Source of the DNA: Pseudoduganella flava | GTDB taxonomy: Bacteria > Pseudomonadota > Gammaproteobacteria > Burkholderiales > Burkholderiaceae_D | Length of the DNA: 64,000 bases | Assembly: GCF_007830495.1 (NCBI RefSeq) | Contig: NZ_VLKW01000002.1 | Coordinates: forward strand, 394,270-458,269 | Direction of reading: 5' to 3' | In this document: one piece after another, positions 8,494 through 16,388 of the stretch | Position numbering within the stretch: position 1 is the first letter of the stretch | Layout: every line of letters begins with the position of its first letter | The notes under the pieces: model-generated | Told to the model about the DNA's origin: nothing | What the model saw: the letters and a program-made list of their open reading frames with translations, nothing else | Databases searched by the model: none | Program-made: the position numbers and the translations under genes

Positions 8494-9330
8494 TCACGCC
8501 CGCCACAGCACGGCGGACGCATCGTCCGCCCGCTTCACCGTCGCGCCCGCCGAGGCGCCTGCCTCGTAGGCCCGCAGCCGCGCCAGCGCCGCCGCCAGGC
8601 CTTCGTTGACGCACAGCCCCATCAGCGCGGCCGGCGTCAGCAGATCGTACGGATCGACCAGCCGATAGAACCCATCCGTCATGCCCAGGATGACCGCGCC
8701 TCCCGGCAGGTCGATCGCATCGCGCCGTGCCGCGAACGGTCCCTGCGGATGCAGACACAGGATGGTGGGCGCCGCCATCGCGTTCTGCTGTTCGCGCCGG
8801 GCGCGCAGCATCGGCAGCAGCGCCGCGTGGCGCGCGGCCGGATCGTCGAATCCGGCAGCGTTCAGTCGGGCGATCTCGGCCGCCAGCACGGCCTCTTGCG
8901 GATTGACATAGGGATCGAGGTCGCGCACGGCGCCGTCGGGCAGGCCCAGCAGGGTCTTGCAATCGCCCAGGCAATACAGCCGGGCCTGGCGTCCGGCGAT
9001 GCGGATCCACGTCAGCGCCGCGATCGGCCATGCATGGGCGGGCACGTCGCTGCCGGCCGTCAGCGCGGCAAACTCCGTGCGCACCGTGCCGATGGCGGCA
9101 TGGACGGCCGCGTGCTGGTCCAGCCCGGCCTTGATCGCCGGCCCCAGCGCCGCGCTGAAGCGCCGCACGAACCAGGCCACGTCGCCGGCGGCATCGGCGT
9201 AGTTGCGGTCGGCCACCGACGTGGCGCCGTCCAGCACGATCAGGTCGGTCACGCCGGCCGTTTCGAACACGGCGATGTGGTCTTCGTTGTGGTGGGGCAG
9301 GGCGCCCTGGCAGACGACGTCCGGTTGCAT
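8494..9330 (-). CDS. PP2C-like (PPM family) serine/threonine phosphatase
   Basis: 278 residues. The metal-binding PPM signatures are in order: HNEDHIAVFE near the N-terminus, LIVLDGATS, GMTDGFYRL around residue 220 and ADDASAVLW at the extreme C-terminus. These Asp residues would hold the two metal ions. There is no transmembrane segment or partner domain. GAGGAA sits just before the ATG. It follows rodA by 14 bases on the same strand, so it is probably co-transcribed with rodA. A PP2C phosphatase beside a FtsW/RodA-type gene suggests phospho-control of wall synthesis, but no Ser/Thr kinase is in view; that link is inference. Confidence 0.78.
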   Translation of the reverse strand: MQPDVVCQGALPHHNEDHIAVFETAGVTDLIVLDGATSVADRNYADAAGDVAWFVRRFSAALGPAIKAGLDQHAAVHAAIGTVRTEFAALTAGSDVPAHAWPIAALTWIRIAGRQARLYCLGDCKTLLGLPDGAVRDLDPYVNPQEAVLAAEIARLNAAGFDDPAARHAALLPMLRARREQQNAMAAPTILCLHPQGPFAARRDAIDLPGGAVILGMTDGFYRLVDPYDLLTPAALMGLCVNEGLAAALARLRAYEAGASAGATVKRADDASAVLWRA

Positions 9331-9344
9331 GCTTTCCTCGTTGA

Positions 9345-10451
9345 TCAAAAACGGTGCGCCAGCGCAGCGGATTCGTGCCGTATGGCCAGCAGGATGCCGC
9401 AGCCGACGCCGAGCGTCATCAATGCCGTGCCGCCGTAGCTGAAGAACGGCAGCGGCACCCCGACGACGGGGAAGATCGCGCACACCATGCCGATGTTGAT
9501 GAAGACGTACGTGAACAGGATCATCGTCACGGCGCCGGCCAGCAGGCGCGAGAAGCGGGTTGCCGCACCTGCCGTGATCCGCAGGCCGCGCACGATCAAC
9601 ACGCCGTACAGCGCCAGCAGCGCGACGTTGCCGAGCAGGCCGAATTCCTCGGCGAACACGGAGAAGATGAAGTCCGTCGAACGCTCCGGCACGAAGCCCA
9701 GGTGGCCCTGCGTGCCGGCCAGCCAGCCCTTGCCCTGCAGGCCGCCGGAGCCGATCGCGATGCCGGCCTGCTTGATCTGGAAGCCCTTGCCAAGCGGGTC
9801 CGAGGCCGGGTCCAGCAAGGTCAGCACGCGGTTGCGCTGGTAGTCGTGCAGCAGCGGCCAGGCCAGCGGCACCGCGGCTATCGCAGCGAGTGCCAGGCCG
9901 GCAAAGGCCCGCCACGACAGGCCCGCCAGCACGATCACATAGCAGCCGGCTGCGAGCACGAGCAACGCCGTGCCCAGGTCCGGCTGCTTCATGATCAGGC
10001 CGACGGGGACGGCCAGCAGCACGGCGGCCACGGCAAACGCATGGCTGCGCCGCATGGCCTGGAACTGGTGGAAGAACCAGGCCAGCATCAGCGGCATGGC
10101 GATCTTCATCAGTTCGGACGGCTGGATGTCGATGCCCACGTGCAGCCAGCGCTGCGCGCCTTTCTTGCTGACGCCGGCAACGAACACGGCCAGCAGCAAG
10201 GCGACGCCGGCGCCATAGACGGCCGGCGCCCAGTCGCGTAGCCGCTGCGGCGGCACATTGGCCGCCAGGGCCATGATGCCGACGGCGACAGCGACGTTAC
10301 GCAGTTGCAGTGCGAAGCGGCCCGGAAAGTCGGCCGCGGCGGAGTACACGGTGGCGAGGCCGGCGGCCAGCAGCAACGCGATCGTCAGCACGAGCAGCGG
10401 ATCGGCGACCAGCGCGCCGGCGGCGCCGCGCAGGCGGTCGCGCCAGCTCAT
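9345..10451 (-). CDS. rodA: RodA-like (SEDS family) peptidoglycan glycosyltransferase
   Basis: 368 residues of a polytopic membrane protein. Landmarks of SEDS glycosyltransferases are present: KKGAQRWLHVGIDIQPSELMK, QPDLGTALL, GSGGLQGKGWLAGTQGHLGFVPERSTDFIF and PFFSYGGTALM. The length and the QGHLGFVPERSTDFIF block fit RodA (elongasome) rather than FtsW. It would polymerise lipid II glycan strands with a class B PBP. The start ATG overlaps the stop of the preceding 47-codon ORF (ATGA). Unusually, no complete PBP2 gene (mrdA) sits upstream; only an anchor-like fragment does. It may be a second copy of rodA, separate from an mre/mrd cluster elsewhere. Confidence 0.9.
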   Translation of the reverse strand: MSWRDRLRGAAGALVADPLLVLTIALLLAAGLATVYSAAADFPGRFALQLRNVAVAVGIMALAANVPPQRLRDWAPAVYGAGVALLLAVFVAGVSKKGAQRWLHVGIDIQPSELMKIAMPLMLAWFFHQFQAMRRSHAFAVAAVLLAVPVGLIMKQPDLGTALLVLAAGCYVIVLAGLSWRAFAGLALAAIAAVPLAWPLLHDYQRNRVLTLLDPASDPLGKGFQIKQAGIAIGSGGLQGKGWLAGTQGHLGFVPERSTDFIFSVFAEEFGLLGNVALLALYGVLIVRGLRITAGAATRFSRLLAGAVTMILFTYVFINIGMVCAIFPVVGVPLPFFSYGGTALMTLGVGCGILLAIRHESAALAHRF

Positions 10452-10591
10452 CGGATGGCCTGCAGCCAGATCAGGCGGGCGGTCAGCAGGGCCATGCCGG
10501 CCACGGCGACGATCGCCAGGCTCAGCAGGCGGCGGCGGAAGCGCAGTGTGTCAGTGGAAGATGGGGAAGGGGCATCGTGTGGGGCGCTCAT
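10448..10591 (-). CDS. 47-residue ORF resembling the N-terminal membrane anchor of PBP2 (MrdA)
   Basis: Translation gives 47 residues: a polar Pro/Ser-rich start, then RFRRRLLSLAIVAVAGMALL and TARLIWLQAIR. The pattern Arg-rich start, one transmembrane helix, then A-R-x-x-W-L-Q-x-I-R is how PBP2 proteins begin, but the stop comes exactly where PBP2 would enter its periplasmic domain. The TGA overlaps the rodA ATG, the junction expected of mrdA-rodA. A perfect TATAAT lies 8 bases ahead of the ATG. It may be the remnant of an internally deleted mrdA, or a retained small membrane protein that couples translation into rodA. No strong ribosome site is visible. Confidence 0.5.
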   Translation of the reverse strand: MSAPHDAPSPSSTDTLRFRRRLLSLAIVAVAGMALLTARLIWLQAIR

Positions 10592-10599
10592 GGCGCGCC

Positions 10600-10605
10600 A
10601 TTATA
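10600..10605 (-). promoter_or_regulatory. Perfect TATAAT -10 element ahead of the mrdA-like ORF and rodA
   Basis: Minus strand TATAAT ends 8 bases before the ATG at 10591, so a transcript beginning about 7 bases later would be nearly leaderless. No good -35 hexamer is found at 16-18 bases. It is the most consensus-like -10 seen around this operon. Confidence 0.4.
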
Positions 10606-10647
10606 CGGCCGCGCTTGCCAAAAAGGACATGCGCGGGCACGGCCGTG

Positions 10648-11337
10648 TCACGGATACAGCGTGCCGCTGCCGAACGCCTTCAGCTCGCCCGGCGCGAACG
10701 CGACCCAGCCTTGCCGGGTGTCGACGGGCTGCGTGGCGATCATCGCGCGGCCGGCGTCGATGCGGTAATGCAGGTGGGTCGAGCAATGGGCGAACAGCGT
10801 GTCGCCATTGGACAGGATGAAATTGAACGTGCCGTGCGTGGCGATCTCGGCCGCCACGTCGGCCAGCGCGGCGCGCAGCACGGCGGTATCGGGCGCACCG
10901 GCCGGGAAGCGTTCGGCCAGGCGCGACAGCAGGTGGCAGAAGGCCGCCTCGCTGTCCGTGTCGCCGCGCGGTGCGAAGCGGCCGGCCGCGGGCGCGAAGC
11001 CCTTCAGGTCGCCATTATGGGCGAAGCACCACGTCAGGCCCCACAGCCGGCGCGCGAACGGGTGGCTGTTCTCCAGCGCGATGCGCCCCTGCGTGGCCTT
11101 GCGGATGTGCGCCAGGATGTTGCGGGCGCGCAGCGGGCGGTGGCGAATGCGCGCCGCCAGCGGCGAATCGATCGCGGCGCGGTGGTCCGTGTACAGGCGG
11201 CAGCGCTTGCCGCTGTGGAAGGCGATGCCCCAGCCATCCTTGTGCTCGTCGGTGCGGCCACCCCGTTCCGCGAACACGTCGAAGAACGATCCGAGCCCGG
11301 CGGGGACGCTGCTGTTCAATCCGAGGAGCTGGCACAT
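10648..11337 (-). CDS. Class II glutamine amidotransferase (YafJ-like)
   Basis: 229 residues. The catalytic cysteine follows the initiator Met (MCQLLGLNSS), as in Ntn-type GATase II. Also seen are DGWGIAFHSG, the ILAHIRKATQG segment, WCFAHNGDL (the Asn-Gly pair of the oxyanion hole) and DTDSEAAF. This matches the YafJ/predicted glutamine amidotransferase group; the acceptor substrate is unknown. There is no synthetase domain, so ammonia transfer would need a partner, or the enzyme acts as a hydrolase. Divergent from the EAL-like gene. Confidence 0.87.
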   Translation of the reverse strand: MCQLLGLNSSVPAGLGSFFDVFAERGGRTDEHKDGWGIAFHSGKRCRLYTDHRAAIDSPLAARIRHRPLRARNILAHIRKATQGRIALENSHPFARRLWGLTWCFAHNGDLKGFAPAAGRFAPRGDTDSEAAFCHLLSRLAERFPAGAPDTAVLRAALADVAAEIATHGTFNFILSNGDTLFAHCSTHLHYRIDAGRAMIATQPVDTRQGWVAFAPGELKAFGSGTLYP

Positions 11338-11526
11338 GGCGGCAATCGATTCGTTAAGGATGGGTCAACGATACCGCCGGACGCGACGTGCGGGAACGAA
11401 TCTTTTGCCATATGCTTATGCGGCTCGCGATATGCGCAGCGTGCATAAACAACGGCAAAACGATTCGTTTTCCAAATCAAGGCGGCGCCTTAGGCTTGCC
11501 CCATCGTGACTTCGATGGAACCCCCG

Positions 11527-12348
11527 ATGCGCTACCCCGTTCTCGCCCAATACCTTGCCAGGCTGGCCGACCCGGCCGCCACGCCGTCCTCGCTGTGGCT
11601 CGACGCTGCCGGCCGTGCCCATGGCCGCTTCTTCAACTGCACGATGACGAGCGTGTTTCATCCGGTGCGCGAGCTGGCCGGTGGCGCCGCCGTCGCCTGC
11701 GAAGGCCTGGCGCGCGGTATCTCGGCCGAGGACGAAGGGTTGTCGCTGTGGCGCCTGCTGGAGAACGCGGCAAGCGACGACGAGTCCGTGGAACTCGACC
11801 GGCTGTGCCGCATGCTGCATGCGATTAACTTCTTCCGGCAGCCGGAGTGCGACCGGCTCGACCTGCACCTAAACGTGCACGGCCGGCTGCTGTCGGCCGT
11901 CAGCAGCAACCACGGCCACGCGTTCCGCCGCATTCTCGATGCGCTCGAGCTGCCGGCCTCACGCATCGTGCTGCAGCTGCCGGCCGCGACGCCGCAACAG
12001 AACTGGCTGCTGGGCTATGTGGCGGACAATTACCGCCGCAACGGTTTCCGCTTCGCAGTCAACGTCGGCAGCGCGCAGGAAGGGCTGGCGCTGCTGGAGC
12101 GGGTGCGGCCCGACCTGATCCGTGCCGACGCCCGCGCCGCGCGCGATGCGGCCGGCCTGGCACGCCTGCTGGGCGCGGCGGCGGAGCGGGGCGCCCGCGT
12201 GCTGTTCCACCACGCCGAGGGCCCGGCCGCGTTGGCCGCGCTCGACGAGATCGCCGCGCTGGCCGGCACCACGCCGCTGGTGCAGGGGTATGCGCTGGAC
12301 CAGCCCCGCGCCGCACTGCCGGCCACGGCCGTGCTGGCAGCGGCCTGA
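11527..12348 (+). CDS. Degenerate EAL-domain protein (probably no phosphodiesterase activity)
   Basis: About 273 residues with an EAL-like fold outline: LDLHLNVHGRLLSAV, IVLQLPAATPQQNWLLGYVA, a central VNVGSAQEGLALLERVRPDL and a late PLVQGYALDQP. The expected catalytic residues are lost: the EAL motif reads EGL, DDFGTG reads VNVGSA, the Lys of LKID reads LIRAD, and the usual EGVE block reads HHAEG. Family knowledge says such proteins may bind c-di-GMP or a partner without cleaving it. ATG 11527 has GGA 7 bases upstream; GTG 11506 and ATG 11515 are alternatives in the same frame. It stands alone. Confidence 0.7.
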   Translation: MRYPVLAQYLARLADPAATPSSLWLDAAGRAHGRFFNCTMTSVFHPVRELAGGAAVACEGLARGISAEDEGLSLWRLLENAASDDESVELDRLCRMLHAINFFRQPECDRLDLHLNVHGRLLSAVSSNHGHAFRRILDALELPASRIVLQLPAATPQQNWLLGYVADNYRRNGFRFAVNVGSAQEGLALLERVRPDLIRADARAARDAAGLARLLGAAAERGARVLFHHAEGPAALAALDEIAALAGTTPLVQGYALDQPRAALPATAVLAAA

Positions 12349-12478
12349 CTTAGAAAAACCTTAAACATGCGCTCTGGACCGCATCCGTTTACGCCACACA
12401 GTTAAAGAGCTTTCTCAACTCGCGCCCCGATCGGCTATAGTTACGCTCGAACCCGCTTCATGCATCAACGAGACAGCT

Positions 12479-13114
12479 ATGGCAACGCGCAGAGAATTTC
12501 TTCACAAGACGATGGGCATGGCGGCGACGGCCATGGTCGGGGCGCCGCTGGTCGGCGTCGCGCCGGCACGCGCCGCGCAGGACGGCCTGCAGCCGCCGCC
12601 GGACATCTTCGACGCCCAGGCCCTGGACCTGGAGTTCTGGATCAAGCCCCGCACCCTGACGGTGACCCGGCCGCAGAGCGGCGAGAAGGCATCGGTGCTG
12701 TACTGGAAGGACGGCGAGATCATCGACTCGGCCTACCAGGAACTGTGCCACTTGCTGCGGGACGTGAACGGCAAGGCCCTGGCGCCGATCGACCCGAAGC
12801 TGCTGGAGACGCTGTGGGGCGCTCAGGCGTTCGTGGCGCGCTACGGCATCGTCAGCCCGGTCGAGATCCTGTCCGGCTACCGCACCCCCGCATCGAACCA
12901 GCGCCTGCGCGAGCAGGGCATCCCTGCGGCACGGCAGTCGCTGCACATGGAAGGCAAGGCAGCCGACGTCCGCATCGCGAACCTGAACGAAGAGGTGCTG
13001 GGCGGCCTCGTCAAGAGCTTCCAGCAGGGCGGGGTGGGCTTCTACTACCGCAGCGGCCCGCGCGGTGGGTGGATTCACGCCGACACCGGATTGAAACGGA
13101 CGTGGAAAGGCTGA
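12479..13114 (+). CDS. DUF882 / M15-like (YcbK) murein peptidase, Tat-exported
   Basis: 211 residues. The N-terminus TRREFLHKTMGMAATAMVG is a twin-arginine type signal ending near ARA. The mature part carries VEILSGYRTPASNQRLR, SLHMEGKAADVRI and GGWIHADTG, which give the His, Asp and His zinc ligands of the peptidase M15A/DUF882 group (YcbK, MepK-like). It probably trims peptidoglycan cross-links in the periplasm. The stop codon is inside a perfect 19-bp inverted repeat, likely its terminator. Confidence 0.87.
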   Translation: MATRREFLHKTMGMAATAMVGAPLVGVAPARAAQDGLQPPPDIFDAQALDLEFWIKPRTLTVTRPQSGEKASVLYWKDGEIIDSAYQELCHLLRDVNGKALAPIDPKLLETLWGAQAFVARYGIVSPVEILSGYRTPASNQRLREQGIPAARQSLHMEGKAADVRIANLNEEVLGGLVKSFQQGGVGFYYRSGPRGGWIHADTGLKRTWKG

Positions 13115-13150
13115 TGCAAACGGGGAGCATAGCTCCCCGTTTGCATCAGC
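13110..13150 (+). terminator. Perfect 19-bp inverted repeat overlapping the DUF882 stop codon
   Basis: Two 19-base arms (13110-13128 and 13132-13150) are exact reverse complements around a 3-base ATA loop. The stop codon TGA at 13112-13114 is part of the stem. No T-run follows, so if it terminates transcription it is atypical; it may instead protect the 3' end of the mRNA. Confidence 0.6.
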
Positions 13151-13246
13151 GCCTGCCTCGCAAGGGCAAAACTGGGGGCTGACCCTGCGCGGCCTGCGCC
13201 CGTGCCCGGAGCCGCGGTGCGCACGGAACCCAAAAAAACAAAGGCT

Positions 13247-13273
13247 GGGGTCAGACCCGGCGGGTCTGACCCC
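13247..13273 (-). repeat. 12-bp inverted repeat of the GGGGTCAGACCC type, possible terminator
   Basis: GGGGTCAGACCC, three bases, then GGGTCTGACCCC, an exact inverted repeat. On the minus strand it is followed by AGCCTTTG and seven T residues, which would suit termination of the DUF3460 gene 18 bases upstream. A half-copy (GGGGGCTGACCC) occurs at about 13174. From memory this motif recurs in Oxalobacteraceae genomes; the copy number here is not known. Confidence 0.6.
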
Positions 13274-13291
13274 GTGCTCAGCTGCGCTTCA

Positions 13292-13477
13292 TCAGCTGTA
13301 GTAATACGGCTTCGTCTGCACCGTATCCCTGCGCTGCCGGTCCACGGCATCCAGGTCCTGTCGGTGATCCCACCAGATCTTCCAGCCGCGTCGCTGTTCG
13401 GCCTCGACGCCGGGATGCTCGTCCTTGTAGCGGTTCAGGAATTGCTCGTATTCCGACACATAGCGGGTAAGTTTCAT
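13292..13477 (-). CDS. DUF3460 family small protein
   Basis: 61 residues: MKLTRYVSEYEQFLNRYKDE, then HPGVEAEQRRGWKIWWD and a basic tail ending YYYS. The Y-V-S-E-Y-x-x-F-L start and the EQRxGWxIxWD core are characteristic of DUF3460, a short family largely confined to betaproteobacteria and of unknown function. A strong AAGGAG lies 5 bases before the ATG. The high charge and Trp content suggest a small cytoplasmic protein. Divergent from the hypothetical gene at 13535. Confidence 0.85.
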   Translation of the reverse strand: MKLTRYVSEYEQFLNRYKDEHPGVEAEQRRGWKIWWDHRQDLDAVDRQRRDTVQTKPYYYS

Positions 13478-13534
13478 CTTTTCTCCTTTCTTCGGTTACA
13501 CTGCCGGGCTGATACCGAAAGACCGTACAAGCCC

Positions 13535-13939
13535 ATGCAACACCTCAAAGACGATGGGGCGCCACCGCGGTTCCGCCCCGTGCCGTGGACGGCACTGGAA
13601 ACGCCGGCCGATGTCGAACTGTGGATCGCCGAGTACAACCTGGCTTTGCAGGAGCACGTCGGCAAGAACGAAACCGGCTACGGGGTGCGCTTCACGCTTG
13701 CCGCGGGCGGCGACGTGTACATGCAGACCACCGACAACGCCATCATCCTCGATGTTACGCCGGACGCCGAATGGGTGGCGCCCCTGATCGTCGCGGTAGC
13801 CCAGGCGGAGCCGCCGAAGGGCGCGATCTGGGTCCTGCCGGACGATAAACTGGTGCAGCTGATCCTCGGCTTGTCCACCCTCATCGAGAGCACCACGCTC
13901 GTCGTCGGCCACAACTTCGGCCGCCGCGGCTCGTGGTAA
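13535..13939 (+). CDS. Hypothetical protein
   Basis: 134 residues starting MQHLKDDGAPPRFRPVPWTA. Not recognised. It is acidic and soluble, with no signal peptide or membrane segment; the middle (GYGVRFTLAAGGDVYMQTTD, then DVTPDAEWVAPLIVAVAQAE) looks like an alternating strand-helix fold. Codon use resembles the neighbours. The ORF stays open upstream, but the ATG at 13535 gives the most protein-like start. No partner gene is adjacent. Confidence 0.6.
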   Translation: MQHLKDDGAPPRFRPVPWTALETPADVELWIAEYNLALQEHVGKNETGYGVRFTLAAGGDVYMQTTDNAIILDVTPDAEWVAPLIVAVAQAEPPKGAIWVLPDDKLVQLILGLSTLIESTTLVVGHNFGRRGSW

Positions 13940-14128
13940 AACCCCCTGGTAAAACTCTTTTCCAAGCACCCCCGCGCACCCCTGCGCGCGTATGTGCGGG
14001 CGCCGCTCGACTTACGCAAACGTGCATGCTAGGCTGATTCGGCGTTCTCGACAGGCGCCAGCGCCGCACCTGGTCGTCATCGAGCACCGCCGCAGCTACG
14101 CGCCGTAGCCCGCACGCCCAGGGGTGAT

Positions 14129-16339
14129 ATGGATAACCTGCACCACGCGCCGGACACACTGCTCCCGACTCCGCTCGAGCCAGGCTTGCTGCAGGGCTTG
14201 CCGCCGGGCCTGCCCGCGGAGTTGTCGCAGGAGAGCCTGCTGGCGGCGCTGGGCGGGCAGGCGCTGGCGCAGCGCCGTGCCACCGGCGTCGACGCCGAAC
14301 GCACGCTGTTCGACGAGCTGTACCTGCTGTCCCCCGTCGGGGCTTTCCTGCTCGAGCCCGATACGACGATCGCCCAGGTGAACATCACCGGCGCTGACCT
14401 GCTCGGCATCGACCGGGCCCGGCCCGGGTCCGAGCGCTTCCGCAGCTACGTCGCACCCCGCTTCCTGCATGATTTCGATGCCTTCGTCGCGCGCGCGCTG
14501 GCCAGCGACCAGCCGCAGCGCTGCCAGCTGCAATTGCAGCGCACCCGGGGCGAACGCGGCGCGCCCGTCACGCTGATCGGCTGCGCGGCGGACAGCGCTC
14601 TGCGCCTGACGGTCGAGCCGGCGGAAGGGCGGCTGCACGTGCTGGAACACAGCGAGGAACGCTTCCGCCGCATCGTGCAGACGGCCCGCGAAGGCATCTG
14701 GGAACTGGACCGGGCCGCCTGCACGGCCTTCGTCAACCCGCGCATGGCCGAGATGCTCGGCTACGCGGTCGAGGAAATGCGCGGCAAGCCGCTGGTGGGC
14801 TTCATGGACGCGGAAGGGCGCTCGCTCCTGGAGCGCAACATCGCCCGCCAGCAGCAGGGCGTGCCGGGCCGGCACGAGTTCAAGTTCATGCGCAAGGACG
14901 GCGGCGAGCTGTGGGTGCACGTTGCCGCCAATCCCCTGTACGACGCGCACGGCGGCTATCTTGGCGCGCTGGCCCTCGTGTCCGACATCACCGAGCACCG
15001 CGAGTCCGCCGAGCTGGCCTGGCAGCAGGCGAACTTCGATGCGTTGACGGGCCTGCCAAACCGGAACATGTTCCAGGAACGCCTGCGCCATGAGATGAAG
15101 AAAGTGCGCCGCGAGCGCAGCTTCCTCGCGCTGCTGTTCATCGACCTGGACCAGTTCAAGCAGATCAACGACCGCTTCGGCCACCAGCAGGGCGACGCGC
15201 TGCTCGTGCAGGCGGCGGCGCGGCTGGGCGCCTGCATGCGGGCGACGGACACGCTGGCCCGCATCGGCGGCGACGAATTCGTCGCGATCCTGCCCGGCCT
15301 CGGCCACGTGCAGGATGCGGAACGGGTCGCGCAGGACATCATCGCCGTGCTGAACCGGCCGTTCGAGCTGGCCGGGGCGCAGCAGGGCCATGTGTCGGGC
15401 AGCGTCGGCATCGCGCTGTACCCGTCCGATGCGGCCGATGCGGACGAACTGCTGCGCCATGCGGACCAGGCGATGTACGCGGCCAAGAACGGCGGGCGCA
15501 ACCGCTACACCTACTTCACCGAAGACATGCAATCGGCGGCGCAGCAGCGCGTGCGGCTGGCGGACGACTTGCGCCGCGCGACCGCGGGCAACGAGTTCGA
15601 GCTGTATTACCAGCCGATCGTCAACCTGAAGAGCGGCGTCGTCGAACGGGCCGAGGCGCTGCTGCGCTGGCATCATCCCGAGCGGGGAACGCTGAATCCG
15701 GCCGACTTCATCGCCGGCGCCGAATCGGCCGGCGTGCTGATCGAGATCGGCGCCCGCGCGATGCGCCAGGCGGCGGACCAGGTGCTCGCATGGCAGCGCA
15801 CGCTCGGCCGGCCGTTCCAGATCAGCATCAACATGTCGGCGGCGCAGTTGCGCGACGACGCGCACGGCTGGCTGCGCTACGTGGAAGCGCTGAAGCTGCC
15901 GCCGAAAAGCCTCGTCGTCGACCTGCCGGAAGACCTGCTGAACGAGTCAGCCGGCCAGATGCTCGAGCCGGTGCGCCGGCTGCACGCGCTCGGCATGCAG
16001 GTGGCGCTCGACGATTTCGGCACGGGCCATTCGGCGCTGGCCCAGCTGAAGGAGTTCGCGATCGATTACCTGAAGATCGACCGCAGCTTCGTTGCCGGCC
16101 TGACCAGCAGCGCGCACAACAGCGGCGACCTGGTGCTGTGCGAGGCGATCATCCTGCTGGCGCACAAGCTGGGGCTGGAGGTGGTCGCGGAAGGAGTCGA
16201 GACGCCGGCCCAGCTGGCGCTGCTGAAAGATGCCGGCTGCGACTATGCGCAAGGCTATGTGTTCGCCCGGCCGGCACCGGCGGCGGACGTGCTGGCGCTG
16301 GCGCGGCGCGGCACGCTCGGGGCGATCGGCGCGGAGTGA
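14129..16339 (+). CDS. PAS-GGDEF-EAL bifunctional c-di-GMP enzyme/sensor
   Basis: 736 residues. An N-terminal region (about 60-150) looks like a divergent PAS; a clear PAS with PAC ending [13 protein letters not shown] spans about 180-295. A GGDEF domain follows with [12 protein letters not shown] and an intact RIGGDEFVA active site, then an EAL domain with [39 protein letters not shown] and [11 protein letters not shown], all catalytic positions present. Both diguanylate cyclase and phosphodiesterase activities are therefore possible. No transmembrane helices, so the input is cytoplasmic. It adjoins the flagellar locus and shares a bidirectional terminator with it, so a role in the sessile/motile switch is a reasonable inference. 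Confidence 0.93.
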   Translation: MDNLHHAPDTLLPTPLEPGLLQGLPPGLPAELSQESLLAALGGQALAQRRATGVDAERTLFDELYLLSPVGAFLLEPDTTIAQVNITGADLLGIDRARPGSERFRSYVAPRFLHDFDAFVARALASDQPQRCQLQLQRTRGERGAPVTLIGCAADSALRLTVEPAEGRLHVLEHSEERFRRIVQTAREGIWELDRAACTAFVNPRMAEMLGYAVEEMRGKPLVGFMDAEGRSLLERNIARQQQGVPGRHEFKFMRKDGGELWVHVAANPLYDAHGGYLGALALVSDITEHRESAELAWQQANFDALTGLPNRNMFQERLRHEMKKVRRERSFLALLFIDLDQFKQINDRFGHQQGDALLVQAAARLGACMRATDTLARIGGDEFVAILPGLGHVQDAERVAQDIIAVLNRPFELAGAQQGHVSGSVGIALYPSDAADADELLRHADQAMYAAKNGGRNRYTYFTEDMQSAAQQRVRLADDLRRATAGNEFELYYQPIVNLKSGVVERAEALLRWHHPERGTLNPADFIAGAESAGVLIEIGARAMRQAADQVLAWQRTLGRPFQISINMSAAQLRDDAHGWLRYVEALKLPPKSLVVDLPEDLLNESAGQMLEPVRRLHALGMQVALDDFGTGHSALAQLKEFAIDYLKIDRSFVAGLTSSAHNSGDLVLCEAIILLAHKLGLEVVAEGVETPAQLALLKDAGCDYAQGYVFARPAPAADVLALARRGTLGAIGAE

Positions 16340-16341
16340 CG

Positions 16342-16372
16342 AAAAAAAAAGCTGCCGTCGGCAGCTTTTTCC
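16342..16372. terminator. Bidirectional Rho-independent terminator
   Basis: A run of nine A, then GCTGCCG-TCGGCAGC and five T. The hairpin has a U-run on both strands, so it can end the PAS-GGDEF-EAL transcript (plus) and the flgKL-linked transcript (minus). Confidence 0.9.
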
Positions 16373-16388
16373 TTGATGCGCCAGAGGA

